Origin: Desulfosarcina ovata subsp. ovata
GTDB taxonomy: Bacteria; Desulfobacterota; Desulfobacteria; Desulfobacterales; Desulfosarcinaceae
DNA: 64,000 nt
Direction: 5' to 3'
NCBI RefSeq assembly: GCF_009689005.1
Contig: NZ_AP021879.1
Coordinates: forward strand, 3,844,001-3,908,000
In this document: piece by piece, positions 8,812-17,180 of the stretch
Layout: the number at the start of each line of letters is the position of its first letter
Numbering within the stretch: the stretch's first letter is position 1
Translations under genes and position numbers: made by a program
Notes under the pieces: generated by a model
Database searches by the model: none
What the model saw: the letters and a program-made list of their open reading frames with translations, nothing else
What the model was told of the DNA's origin: nothing

Positions 8812-10917
8812 ATGACGCCCTCCCCCCTTCTCGCCATCGAACAGTTGACTGCCCATTACGGCGCAGCCCAGGCGCTTTTTGGTGTTGATCTGAATGTCGT
8901 CGCCGGGGAGACCGTCGCCCTGGTGGGGGCCAACGGGGCGGGCAAGACCACCCTGTTGAAGTGCATCATGGGGCTCATGCCCGCCTCCGGGGGCCAGATG
9001 CGGCTTGACGGCCAGGTTATCCCCAAGGCGTCGCCGGCACGCATGGTACGCCAGGGGCTGGCCTTGACCCCCGAGGGCCGGGAGGTCTTTCCTCACCTCT
9101 CCGTGGCCGAAAACCTGGAACTGGGCACGGCGGCACTGAGAATCGGCCGCCGCGAAACAACCCGGCGCATGCAGTCGATCTATGACCGGTTCGTCCGTCT
9201 GGCCGAGCGCAGGGACCAGGTCGCCGGCACGCTTTCCGGAGGCGAACAGCAGATGCTGGCCATGGGCCGTGCCCTGATGGCCAAACCCAGGCTTCTGCTG
9301 CTCGATGAACCCAGCCTCGGGCTGGCCCCGCTGATCACCGACGAAATTTTTGACATTATCCATCACCTGTCGCGCTCCGGCGTGACCATTTTGCTGGTGG
9401 AGCAGAATGCCGCCAGGGCACTTTCCGCCTCTCACCGGGCCTTTTTGATGGCCGGCGGGCGGATTGTCCAGAAGGGGCGCAGCAAGTCGCTTCTGGTCGA
9501 CCCTGCCCTGCGCGCCGCCTTCCTGGGCGCCGCCAGCGAAGAGAACCCCGCGGCCAGCCGGCTGGGCGCCGCCGGCCTGACCAACATCCGCTTGGAGAAA
9601 CCCGATATGCACAACCAGACATTCATGCCCGATTTCGCCGATCAAGCCGCCTTGGCGGCTCACCAGCTCAAAGGATTGCAGTGGACCGTGCGCCACGCCT
9701 ATGAAGGTTCGAGTTTTTACCGTCAGCGCATGGACGCGGCCGGCGTCACGCCGGATGCCATCCGCTCGCTGGACGACCTGCGGCGGCTACCCTTTACCAC
9801 GGCCCAGGACCTGCGCGACGGGTATCCGTTCCCCTTGCGGGCCGTTCCCTTTGAGCAGATCGTGCGCATTCACGCCAGTTCCGGCACCACCGGCAAACGC
9901 AAGATCCTTGGCTACACGCAAAAGGATTTGGACGACTGGATTCATTTTTTTGCCCGCTGTTACGAAATGGCCGGCGTCACGCCCCTGGACCGGGTGCAGG
10001 TCGCCGTGGGCTACGGTATCTGGACGGCCGGCATGGGCTTCCAGCTGGGCTGCGAGAAATTGGGCGCTATGGCCGTACCGGTGGGGCCTGGTAATGTGGA
10101 CATGCACCTGCAGTTCATGGAGGACGTGCGCTCGACGGTTTTCTGCTGCACCGCCTCCATGGCCCTGCTCATGGCCGAGGAGATCCACCGTCGCGGCATC
10201 GCCGACCGGATCCATATCCGCAAGATCATTTACGGCTCCGAGCGCAGTTCCCGCTCCATGCGCCGTAAAATTTCCGAACTTTTCGGCGGGGCCGAACTTT
10301 TCGACATCACCGGGCTGACCGAACTCTACGGCCCCGGTGCCGGCATCGAATGCCCGGACCACGACTGCATCCACTACTGGGGCGACTACTATATTCTGGA
10401 GATCATCGATCCGGAGACCATGCAGCCGGTCCCCGACGGCGAGTGGGGTGAGATGGTGGTGACCACCCTCAGTAAGGAGGCGGCTCCGCTGATCCGCTAC
10501 CGCACCCGGGACATCACCCGCATCATTCCCGGCCCGTGCACCTGCGGCTCGATCCTGCCCCGCCACTCGCGCATTAAGGGCCGCAGTGACGATACGATCA
10601 AATTCAGAGGGGTGAACATCTACCCCTCGACCATCGATACGATTCTTTCGGCCATCCCGGGACTGGGCTCGGAATACCAGATGCATTTGACCCGCGACGG
10701 TGATTCGGGAAAGGATTTCATGCGTCTGGTGATCGAGCGGGGGCAGGGGGTGGATGCCGGCCGCAGTGCCGAACTGATCCATGAAATCGGCTACCAGGTC
10801 AAGAAACAGCTGCTGGTCAGTGTCGATGCGGAACTAACCGATTACGGCACGCTGCCACGCACCGAGCGCAAGAGCCAACGGGTATTCGATACGCGGATTA
10901 CGGATGAAATCGTATAG
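8812..10917 (+). CDS. LivF ATPase fused in frame to a phenylacetate-CoA-ligase-like protein
   Basis: One open frame of 701 residues runs through two normally separate proteins. Residues 1-240 are a LivF ATPase (Walker A GANGAGKTT, signature LSGGEQQ, Walker B LLLLDEP, then SLGLAP). A linker of about 25 residues follows, then from Met266 (ATG at 9607) an adenylate-forming ligase of the PaaK type with ASSGTTGKRK, ITGLTELYGPG, YRTRDI and GRSDDTIKFRGVNIYP motifs. The ligase part is 436 residues, the usual PaaK length. A GGAG sits 9 bases before ATG 9607, so separate ligase can also be made. A TGA in frame 2 at 9578 means a one-base indel would give two ordinary genes. Expected reaction: activation of an aryl or arylacetic acid to its CoA thioester with ATP, directly after uptake. 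Confidence 0.85.
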   Translation: MTPSPLLAIEQLTAHYGAAQALFGVDLNVVAGETVALVGANGAGKTTLLKCIMGLMPASGGQMRLDGQVIPKASPARMVRQGLALTPEGREVFPHLSVAENLELGTAALRIGRRETTRRMQSIYDRFVRLAERRDQVAGTLSGGEQQMLAMGRALMAKPRLLLLDEPSLGLAPLITDEIFDIIHHLSRSGVTILLVEQNAARALSASHRAFLMAGGRIVQKGRSKSLLVDPALRAAFLGAASEENPAASRLGAAGLTNIRLEKPDMHNQTFMPDFADQAALAAHQLKGLQWTVRHAYEGSSFYRQRMDAAGVTPDAIRSLDDLRRLPFTTAQDLRDGYPFPLRAVPFEQIVRIHASSGTTGKRKILGYTQKDLDDWIHFFARCYEMAGVTPLDRVQVAVGYGIWTAGMGFQLGCEKLGAMAVPVGPGNVDMHLQFMEDVRSTVFCCTASMALLMAEEIHRRGIADRIHIRKIIYGSERSSRSMRRKISELFGGAELFDITGLTELYGPGAGIECPDHDCIHYWGDYYILEIIDPETMQPVPDGEWGEMVVTTLSKEAAPLIRYRTRDITRIIPGPCTCGSILPRHSRIKGRSDDTIKFRGVNIYPSTIDTILSAIPGLGSEYQMHLTRDGDSGKDFMRLVIERGQGVDAGRSAELIHEIGYQVKKQLLVSVDAELTDYGTLPRTERKSQRVFDTRITDEIV

Positions 10918-10963
10918 GTTTTTTGGTCAACAACGGCATGAAACAGGAGAAGGAGGAGAAACG

Positions 10964-12136
10964 ATGAGAGGAATCGGGAAACTGACGGCGGCGGTAGCCG
11001 TCGCATTGATGCTGATGGCCGGGGGCAGTGCTGATGCAAAAGAGACGATCAAGATCGGTGCGTTTTTCGACGTGTCCGGACCGGCGGCGGTGATCGGCAC
11101 GCCCACCAAGCTGGTGGCCGACATGGTGGTCGATAAAATCAACGCTGCCGGGGGGGTAAACGGCAAACCCATCGAACTGATCGTCGGCGACACCGAGGGC
11201 GATCCGGCCAAGGCGGTCAACATCGCCAAGAAGTTTATCTACAAGGACAAGGTCGCCGCCATTATCGGACCCACCCGCACCGGCACCGGCATGGCCGTCA
11301 AGAAGATCATTCATGCCGGCAAGGTACCGGCGTTTATGACCGTGGGCGGCGACCCGGTGATCATGGGCGGCGAAAAACTGGGCCCATTTGACTGGGTCTT
11401 CAAATCTCCCCAGCGGTCCTCGGTGGCAGCCAAGCGGCTGTTTATGTACCTGAAGGAGAAGGGCCTGACCAAAATCGCCCTTTTGACCGCATCCGACGGA
11501 TTCGGCAAGGACGGTTCCCGGTGGCTGGACAAACTGGCGCCCGAGTTCGGTATCGAGATTGCTGCCAAGGAAGGCTTCAATCCCAAGGACACCGACATGA
11601 CCACCCAACTGACCAACGCCAAGAACGCCGCCCCCCAGGCAATTGTGGTCTGGACCATCGGTCCGGCCGGTGCCATCGTTTCCAAAAACCGCGCCCAGCT
11701 AGGTATCGACATCCCGCTCTTCCAGTGTCACGGCCAGCCGGATCCGACCTATATCAAACTGGCCGGCAGTGCCTCGGAAGGCGACCGCATGCCGGCCACC
11801 AAGCTGATGGTGGCCGATGAACTGCCTGACAGCGATGTGCAGAAACCGGTCATCCAGGAGTTCGTGCGACTCTACACCGAGCAGTACCATTACGACAAAC
11901 AGTTCCCCATCAACACCCATTCCGGCTATGCCTGGGATGCCATCATGATCGTGGCCGAGGCCATGAAAAAGGCCGGCAGCGATGCCGAAGCCCTGCGCCG
12001 TGCCATCGAGCAGACAAACGGTTATGTGGGCGTCTCCGGCGTCTACACCCTTACGCCGGAAGATCACAACGGCCTGGATGTGGATTCCATGGTGATCGTT
12101 GCGGTCAAGGACGGAAAGTTTGTCATGGCCCCATAG
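10964..12136 (+). CDS. livK: Periplasmic substrate-binding protein of the LivK/HAAT family
   Basis: A 390-residue type I periplasmic binding protein (peripla_BP_6 fold). A signal peptide occupies about residues 1-24 (MRGIGKL, hydrophobic AVAVALMLMAGG, cleavage near ADA), and the mature protein begins with KETIKIGAFFDVSGPAAVIG, the family's first strand. AAGGAGGAG precedes ATG 10964 by a few bases, so this start is preferred over an in-frame ATG at 10904 inside the upstream gene. Placed last in the liv-like operon, it supplies substrate specificity. Its linkage to a PaaK-like ligase suggests an aromatic acid ligand, which the sequence alone does not prove. Confidence 0.93.
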   Translation: MRGIGKLTAAVAVALMLMAGGSADAKETIKIGAFFDVSGPAAVIGTPTKLVADMVVDKINAAGGVNGKPIELIVGDTEGDPAKAVNIAKKFIYKDKVAAIIGPTRTGTGMAVKKIIHAGKVPAFMTVGGDPVIMGGEKLGPFDWVFKSPQRSSVAAKRLFMYLKEKGLTKIALLTASDGFGKDGSRWLDKLAPEFGIEIAAKEGFNPKDTDMTTQLTNAKNAAPQAIVVWTIGPAGAIVSKNRAQLGIDIPLFQCHGQPDPTYIKLAGSASEGDRMPATKLMVADELPDSDVQKPVIQEFVRLYTEQYHYDKQFPINTHSGYAWDAIMIVAEAMKKAGSDAEALRRAIEQTNGYVGVSGVYTLTPEDHNGLDVDSMVIVAVKDGKFVMAP

Positions 12137-12164
12137 CCGCTTTTCCAAAGGCGGAGCAATACAT

Positions 12165-12223
12165 CCGACGCCGGTTCCAGTGCCTGGACCTTGTCCATCC
12201 GCCGGACGGAAACCCGGCGTCGG
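12165..12223 (+). terminator. Possible terminator after livK
   Basis: CCGACGCCGG (12165-12174) and CCGGCGTCGG (12214-12223) form a perfect 10-bp stem with a 39-nt loop, followed by TTGTCGTTTTC. It lies 30 bases after the livK stop. The loop is long and the T-run broken, so termination is only likely. Confidence 0.45.
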
Positions 12224-12327
12224 TTGTCGTTTTCATCCGGCACCGACGAACTTGGGTTCCATTTGACTTTTCAATAAGAAGACGGCACTATAACAGACAA
12301 CCGACAACCCATTTACAGGTCAACGCC

Positions 12328-12534
12328 ATGGACAAACGAAATTCGCCCCTAACCAGCAAAACACTTACCCCCCGCCTGATCAGGAAAGGGGATGCGCCGC
12401 CCTGCCTGAAGAAAGGCCCCCAGTGTCGCGGCTGCTTTGGCTGGCAGAATATGATCCACGCTGCCGAAACCAACCCGTCATGGCGCAAATATCCCCTGTG
12501 CTGCGAGATCACGGGGTTGACCATCGTCTACTAG
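12328..12534 (+). CDS. Small cysteine-containing ORF, unrecognised
   Basis: A 68-codon ORF beginning ATGGACAAACG. The product is basic in its first half and has four cysteines in two clusters (CRGC after a first Cys, then CC near the C-terminus), plus several Trp and Pro. I do not recognise it. There is no strong Shine-Dalgarno (only AGGT about 10 bases upstream). A TTGACT is found at about 12264, but no well-spaced -10 follows it. It sits alone between two convergent transport operons. It may be a real small protein or chance. Confidence 0.3.
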   Translation: MDKRNSPLTSKTLTPRLIRKGDAPPCLKKGPQCRGCFGWQNMIHAAETNPSWRKYPLCCEITGLTIVY

Positions 12535-12610
12535 ATAGCTCCTTGCGCAACCAACATCTTTGCAAGATATTTGCTGACGAAATACCGCCCATCAATTCAC
12601 CTGTTTCCGA

Positions 12611-13522
12611 TTATGACACCCGTTGGGGGTTTTGCTGAAGTCTCTTCTCGAAGCGCTCCACGAGAAGCCCGCAGGTCAGGCAGACGATGAAGTAGATGAC
12701 CAGGATGGTAAGCCAGACCTCGAATGTGAGAAATGTGGCCGCCATCAGCTCGGTCCCCTGAAAGGTGAGTTCCTGGATGGAGATCACCGAGACGATGGCC
12801 GAATCCTTGATCGTGGAGATGAACTGCCCGGCCAGGGGAGGCAGTATCCGTCGAAAGGCCTGGGGAAGGATGATGTAACGGAGCTGCTGGCCGCGGCTGA
12901 ATCCCAGGCCGGCGGAAGCCTCCCACTGGCCCCTGTCGATGGACTGGATGCCGGCGCGGATGATTTCGGTGATGTACGCGCCCTCGTAGATGGCCAGGGC
13001 CAGTACCCCGGAAACAAAGGCCGGTGCCCGCGATGGCTCGCCGGCGACAAAGCGCAGGAGGCCGCTTGCGGCGGTGTTTTCGCCCATGGTCGCCGGACCG
13101 ATGCCCACGGCCGGCAGGATTCGGTCGCCGATAAAGTAGTAGAAGATGAAGATCCACACCAGCACCGGAATGTTGCGGATCAGGGCCACGTATCCGCTGC
13201 CGATCATGCGCCGGTAGAGGCTGCAGCTGGTGCGGAAAAGACCCATGACCACCCCCATGATCAGGGCCAGTGCGGTCGCCCAAAAGCTCAGCCGCAGGGT
13301 GACCAGCAGCCCCTGGAAGATCAACCCGGGCACCCATTGGTCGCTGGTTTTATCGAATCGCAGCAGATATTGGGGAATGGCCTGCCAGTTCCAGTGGTAG
13401 TCGGCGGTAACCAGCGCCTGGTAGAGCAGCCAGGCCCCCACGGCTCCGATTCCCAACAGCAGGATCAGGTCCGTGGGGGTGGCCTTTATGGGCTTGTCGA
13501 TCACTGGAGCTGGGATTCCCAA
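12611..13522 (-). CDS. Polar amino acid ABC transporter permease (second)
   Basis: A 303-residue permease of the HisM/GlnP (His/Glu/Gln/Arg/opine) family. It has an extended N-terminus with one TM helix (about 18-38), then the binding-protein-dependent transport domain with about five TMs. The EAA-like loop IQSIDRGQWEASAGLGFSRG and the downstream ILPQAFRRILPPLAGQFI are typical. It translocates a polar amino acid together with the partner permease at 14398-15219. The start overlaps the 3' end of the binding-protein gene by about 20 bases, indicating cotranscription. No ATPase gene follows; about 75 bases remain to the next ORF. Confidence 0.9.
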   Translation of the reverse strand: MGIPAPVIDKPIKATPTDLILLLGIGAVGAWLLYQALVTADYHWNWQAIPQYLLRFDKTSDQWVPGLIFQGLLVTLRLSFWATALALIMGVVMGLFRTSCSLYRRMIGSGYVALIRNIPVLVWIFIFYYFIGDRILPAVGIGPATMGENTAASGLLRFVAGEPSRAPAFVSGVLALAIYEGAYITEIIRAGIQSIDRGQWEASAGLGFSRGQQLRYIILPQAFRRILPPLAGQFISTIKDSAIVSVISIQELTFQGTELMAATFLTFEVWLTILVIYFIVCLTCGLLVERFEKRLQQNPQRVS

Positions 13523-14325
13523 TCCCTGGTTTCAAACCAGTAGGCCTTGCGTTCCTTCAACCAGCCTTCGGCCGTCACGTAGCCGATCCAGTTGTTGAAA
13601 TAGTTGAGCGTGTCCACATCGCCCTTGCGTACGGCGAAACCGATGGGTTCCCGGGTGAAAGTCCCCTGGAGGGGCAGAAACAGTTTGTCCGGGTTCTTGA
13701 TCGCCTGGAAGGCCGGTGTCGGGGCCGAACCGACCACGGCATGGACGCGGCCGTTAAGCACCTCCTGGTAGGCCTGGGCTTCATCGTCAAACATGCGGAT
13801 TTCCGCCTTGGGCAGGTACTTCTTGGTGGCTGTGACCGCCGTGGAGCCCAGCCTCGCGGCGATGATGATGCCGGGTTGGTTGAATGCCTCGAGTCCCATC
13901 ATGCCGTCGGCCATTTTTTTGCTGGCCACCATGGACATGCCCGTGAAGTCGTACGGGTCGGTAAAATTGACCTTGAGGTTGCGGCTGGGCAGGATGCCCA
14001 TGCCGCCGATAATCACATCGAATTTGCCGGTAAGCAGCGCCGGGATGATGCCCGACCACTTGGTGGGGACGAACTCCACCTTGACGCCCATGTCCTTGGC
14101 CAGCCGGGTGGCCACGTCGATCTCGAAACCGATCAGCTTGCCGGTTTTGTCCTTCATGGCCCAGGGGACGAAGGTGGACATGCCCACCCGCAGCACCCCA
14201 CTTTGAATCACCTGCTCGACGACGCTATCCTGGGTGTCGGCGGCCAGGGCCCCGGGCGCACCGGCAATGGAGAAGACCAGGGCCGATAAAAATATGATGC
14301 GGAACAAACGGGTTGCGATTTTCAT
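13501..14325 (-). CDS. Periplasmic polar amino acid-binding protein (family 3)
   Basis: A 274-residue type II binding protein (SBP_bac_3). The signal peptide is about residues 1-28 (MKIATRLFRIIFLSALVFSI, cleavage near ALA-AD). Typical elements include GVLRVGMSTFVPW, GKLIGFEIDVATRLAKDMGVKVEFV and GKFDVIIGGMGI. The start at 14325 is preferred over an in-frame ATG at 14394 because AGGAGCC lies just upstream and it begins with the signal peptide. It delivers substrate to the two flanking permeases. Ligand identity cannot be assigned from these motifs. Confidence 0.92.
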   Translation of the reverse strand: MKIATRLFRIIFLSALVFSIAGAPGALAADTQDSVVEQVIQSGVLRVGMSTFVPWAMKDKTGKLIGFEIDVATRLAKDMGVKVEFVPTKWSGIIPALLTGKFDVIIGGMGILPSRNLKVNFTDPYDFTGMSMVASKKMADGMMGLEAFNQPGIIIAARLGSTAVTATKKYLPKAEIRMFDDEAQAYQEVLNGRVHAVVGSAPTPAFQAIKNPDKLFLPLQGTFTREPIGFAVRKGDVDTLNYFNNWIGYVTAEGWLKERKAYWFETRDWESQLQ

Positions 14326-14397
14326 GTACAGGCTCCTTTCCTGAAATATAATGGTTGAAACAGTCGATTGCCTGCCATCCCAATCTTTCTTCATGGC

Positions 14398-15219
14398 TCA
14401 GGTGGCCATGGCCAGCCGCTTCTCCATCATCCGGGTGATCAGGGAGAGGGATAGGGTCAGCATCAGGTAGATGGCGGCGATGGTAAACCACAGCTCGAAC
14501 ACCAGATAGGTTTCGGCGATAATTTCCTGCCCTTTCATGGTCAGGTCGTAGATGGCGATGGTACTTACCAGGGCCGAATCCTTGATCAGGGAGACCGCCT
14601 GGCTGACCAGTGGTGGCGTCATGTGACGCAGGGCCTGGGGCAGGACCACATGGCGGTAGATGCGGTACCGGCCGAGTCCGATGCTTTCGGCAGCCTCCCA
14701 CTGCCCCCGGGGCACGGCCAGAATGCCGGCGCGAATGATTTCCGAGGCATAGGCGCCCTCGAAGAGGCTCAGAGCCAATACGGCCGAGGCAAACCGGCTC
14801 AACCCGACCAGGGGTGAAAAAACAAAATAGATGAAGAACAGTTGTACCAGAAGCGGGGTGTTGCGGATCAGTTCCAGGTAGGCCCTTGCCACGACCCGGG
14901 CGGTAAACGATCCGGAGAGGCGGCAGATCGCCGTCACCAGACCGATCAGGCTGGAGAGGAGCAGCGATACACCGGACACCTGAAGGGTAACCATCAGCCC
15001 CCGGAGCAGGGGGCCGGCCACAAGATGGCCTTCCGACACGCTGTACAGATACCGCGGCACCCGGTACCACTGCCAGTTGTAGCCCAACTCCGCCCCCCCG
15101 GCAAAAACCAGCCCGGCCAGCAGACCGGCGGTCACCACGACCTTCAGCCAATCAATAATATGCCTTTTTGTGTCGGCAGGCGCACTACCGCCGGATATCA
15201 GGGGATCACACGTGTTCAT
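14398..15219 (-). CDS. Polar amino acid ABC transporter permease (first)
   Basis: A 273-residue permease of the HisQ/GlnP family, first gene of a three-gene minus-strand operon. It has an N-terminal TM (about 22-45) and the BPD_transp_1 domain with the loop ILAVPRGQWEAAESIGLGRYR followed by VLPQALRHMTPP. It pairs with the permease at 12611-13522. Two different permeases and one binding protein are encoded but no ATP-binding protein, so the energy-coupling subunit must be elsewhere or shared. An inverted repeat at 15400-15430 lies about 180 bases upstream. Confidence 0.9.
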   Translation of the reverse strand: MNTCDPLISGGSAPADTKRHIIDWLKVVVTAGLLAGLVFAGGAELGYNWQWYRVPRYLYSVSEGHLVAGPLLRGLMVTLQVSGVSLLLSSLIGLVTAICRLSGSFTARVVARAYLELIRNTPLLVQLFFIYFVFSPLVGLSRFASAVLALSLFEGAYASEIIRAGILAVPRGQWEAAESIGLGRYRIYRHVVLPQALRHMTPPLVSQAVSLIKDSALVSTIAIYDLTMKGQEIIAETYLVFELWFTIAAIYLMLTLSLSLITRMMEKRLAMAT

Positions 15220-15690
15220 GAAAAAAGGTTCGCCTCAATGCTGTGGAACGGCCGAATCCGCCCTGGCGCTGCCGCAAGGTGGAAATGAAAACCCCGATCT
15301 GATTTCCAGTAAAGATGGGCCATTTTTAAAAAATTGCAAGTTTTTGCCGGGGAGGGCATCGCTTATCCCTGGCCGAACAGGGTGCCTTGATGATGGTGTT
15401 TCATGTATTATTATGTAAATGATACATGAACGTATCGAAATAATGAATCCGGACACCCGGCGTGGGTTGCGCACGTTGACCGGCAGACGTTGATGGGGAA
15501 TGGGAACGCCATGCTGGATTAATTGCAACCAATTGAAAAATAGTTGATTTTTTCCAGTTCAAACGGATGGTGACCGGCAGACCGAAAAATGGCATGCATC
15601 TGGCTATGAGTAAGGGCAGCCGGACATTTCGGATAACCATCCGTTTACCCGGCCCGATGCCGGAGAACCAAAACCATCTGGAGCCGTACA
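15220..15690. promoter_or_regulatory. Intergenic region with inverted repeat (candidate operator)
   Basis: This 471-base gap separates the minus-strand amino-acid transporter from a plus-strand gene. TTCATGTAT (15400-15408) and ATACATGAA (15422-15430) form a perfect 9-bp inverted repeat with a 13-nt AT-rich spacer, the size expected for a dimeric repressor site. No gene is evident; short ORFs here lack ribosome sites. Confidence 0.4.
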
Positions 15691-16050
15691 ATGATGAATA
15701 TCGATGAAATCAAAGGCAACAGGGACCTGGTCAATTCCATTGACTGGGACATGACCCCGGAAGAGGCGGTTCGACTCTATCTCGAGTGGGGGAACAACTG
15801 GGCCCGGGGAAATTACGTGATCCGATCAAAGGATGATGTGTCTCACTATTTCGTGATCAATACGTGGAAAGACGAACCGGTCATCTATTTTATCCGCCGC
15901 AACAGTGACGAGGCCGTGGAACTCGCCAAAATCGATCTGCCGTCCGATCTGAAAAAACAATATCTTCACCGTCAGGGGCGGCATAAGGGGGTGTGGGCCC
16001 TTGATCGTGAGGTCAAGCAGTGGCTGAAAAAGAAACTTAATGCAAATTGA
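15691..16050 (+). CDS. Small conserved protein, DVU0772-like
   Basis: A 119-residue soluble protein. Its N-terminus (NRDLVNSIDWDMTPEEAVRL, then YLEWGNNW) resembles what I recall as the DVU0772 family of sulfate reducers; this assignment is from memory. Visible features are a Trp-rich central part (WGNNW, NTWKDEP), a predicted alpha/beta core and a basic Lys-rich C-terminus. There are no cysteines, signal peptide or TM helix. ATG 15691 is preceded by TGGAG about 8 bases upstream; ATG 15694 is an alternative. Function is unknown. A terminator hairpin follows at 16130. Confidence 0.75.
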   Translation: MMNIDEIKGNRDLVNSIDWDMTPEEAVRLYLEWGNNWARGNYVIRSKDDVSHYFVINTWKDEPVIYFIRRNSDEAVELAKIDLPSDLKKQYLHRQGRHKGVWALDREVKQWLKKKLNAN

Positions 16051-16111
16051 CGGATTCGTAAAAAGCCCGATATCGGCGCCTGCGCGTATCCTTCGTCACT
16101 GCGGAGTACGC
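16049..16111. repeat. Truncated palindromic element related to 219-363
   Basis: Starts at the stop codon of the preceding gene with GACGGATTCGTAAAAAGCCC, identical to the outer arm of the 219-363 element. It continues with GATATCGG and the shared TATCCTTCGTCACTGCGGAG (reverse complement of the element's interior). It breaks off after GTACGCT; the other half, including the partner arm, is missing. Confidence 0.7.
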
Positions 16112-16129
16112 TTCTCTCCTCCCATACAG

Positions 16130-16173
16130 CCGGGCCATTTCGACCAATTGTCGGAATGGCCCGGTTTTTATTT
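16130..16173 (+). terminator. Rho-independent terminator
   Basis: CCGGGCCATTTCGAC (16130-16144) pairs with GTCGGAATGGCCCGG (16150-16164) with one mismatch and a 5-nt loop, and is followed by TTTTTATTT. It would end the 15691-16050 transcript and may also act for the convergent DUF2892 gene. Confidence 0.8.
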
Positions 16174-16199
16174 GAGACGTCTTTTTTCTGAAGCCGCGG

Positions 16200-16403
16200 T
16201 TAGTCAAAGGCCTTACCCGGTTTCACGCCCACGCTTTTCAGAATTTTTGCCAGCGGACAGAATCCGGTAAAGCTGGCCTGAAGAATGTTGGCGCCCACAA
16301 AGGCGGTAAACCATAACCAATAGATACTGTGAATTTGAGACAGCAGCAGGGAGATCAGAATCATGCACCCTGCAAAAGCAAGAACAACGCGGTCAATATT
16401 CAT
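16200..16403 (-). CDS. DUF2892 (YgaP-like) small membrane protein
   Basis: A 67-residue membrane protein with two TM helices (about 6-24 and 28-48) and the C-terminal [15 protein letters not shown] segment, which is typical of the DUF2892 family found alone or as the tail of YgaP rhodaneses. The single Cys lies in the family's GxCP motif. It is transcribed on its own; AGGAGG-like sequence (CCTCCT on the plus strand at about 16411) lies just upstream of the start. Molecular role is unknown; in YgaP the equivalent domain is a membrane anchor. Confidence 0.85.
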   Translation of the reverse strand: MNIDRVVLAFAGCMILISLLLSQIHSIYWLWFTAFVGANILQASFTGFCPLAKILKSVGVKPGKAFD

Positions 16404-16690
16404 AGCAAACCTCCTCTGGTTGATTATTTCTTTTTTCTATAGAGATGATTGCCGTCGAGGTGTTACATCTTTTTGGGGCGCCGGTCACTATTTCAAGAAA
16501 AGCCACGCCTGAAAAAACCAATGGCATATGGGTTTCTTTTTTAGTATGTTAATACCCACAGGCGATGGCCTGAGGTTTGCTTTCCGCACATGAAGGGAAC
16601 AAGGGGTACGGAAACGTTATGTCCGCCGTACTCCGCCCGCTGATTTGTTCTTATTTTATCGATTACCATTTTTTACATCAAGGGGGGAAA

Positions 16691-17152
16691 ATGAATTTCA
16701 ATTCTTTTGAGGAGATTCTTGATTTTGCCATCGAAAGGGAAAAACAGGCGGCCAACTTTTATCAGAAGCTGGTGGACGGTGAAACGTTTCCTGCATCCAA
16801 ACAGACGCTTTCCGAATTTGTTGAAGAGGAGAAAAAACATCAGCGCCTCCTTGAGGAGTTCAAGAGTGGCAACCGTACCGTGGTGGAATATAAATATGAG
16901 TGGATTCCGGACATCAAGCGCAGCGACTACATCGTCGATATGCAATACGAATCGGGCATGGACTTTGCCGAAATTCTCAGGCTGGCCATGAAACGCGAGG
17001 AAAAGGCACTACGGCTATACAACGCCCTGGCCACCAAGACGGACAACGCCGACTGTATCAAGCTGTTCAAGCTGCTGGCCCAGGAAGAGGCCAAACATAA
17101 GCAGACGTTCGAAACCCTTTATGATGATCACATGGCCAAGCTGGGGGACTGA
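16691..17152 (+). CDS. Ferritin-like (rubrerythrin-type) diiron protein
   Basis: A 153-residue four-helix-bundle protein of the ferritin-like/rubrerythrin superfamily, without a C-terminal rubredoxin domain. Metal-ligand motifs are visible as ExxxxxxFY (EREKQAANFYQ), EExxH (EEEKKHQRLL), a second ExxxxxxLY (KREEKALRLYN) and QEEAKHKQTF. ATG 16691 is selected because AGGGGGGAA precedes it; an upstream in-frame ATG at 16577 would add 38 unrelated residues. By family it may handle peroxide or iron in the cytoplasm. It is followed within 30 bases by a ZIP transporter, suggesting cotranscription and a metal-homeostasis role. Confidence 0.88.
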   Translation: MNFNSFEEILDFAIEREKQAANFYQKLVDGETFPASKQTLSEFVEEEKKHQRLLEEFKSGNRTVVEYKYEWIPDIKRSDYIVDMQYESGMDFAEILRLAMKREEKALRLYNALATKTDNADCIKLFKLLAQEEAKHKQTFETLYDDHMAKLGD

Positions 17153-17180
17153 TCCTCTCTGGACCCATTGAGCGGAAGGG

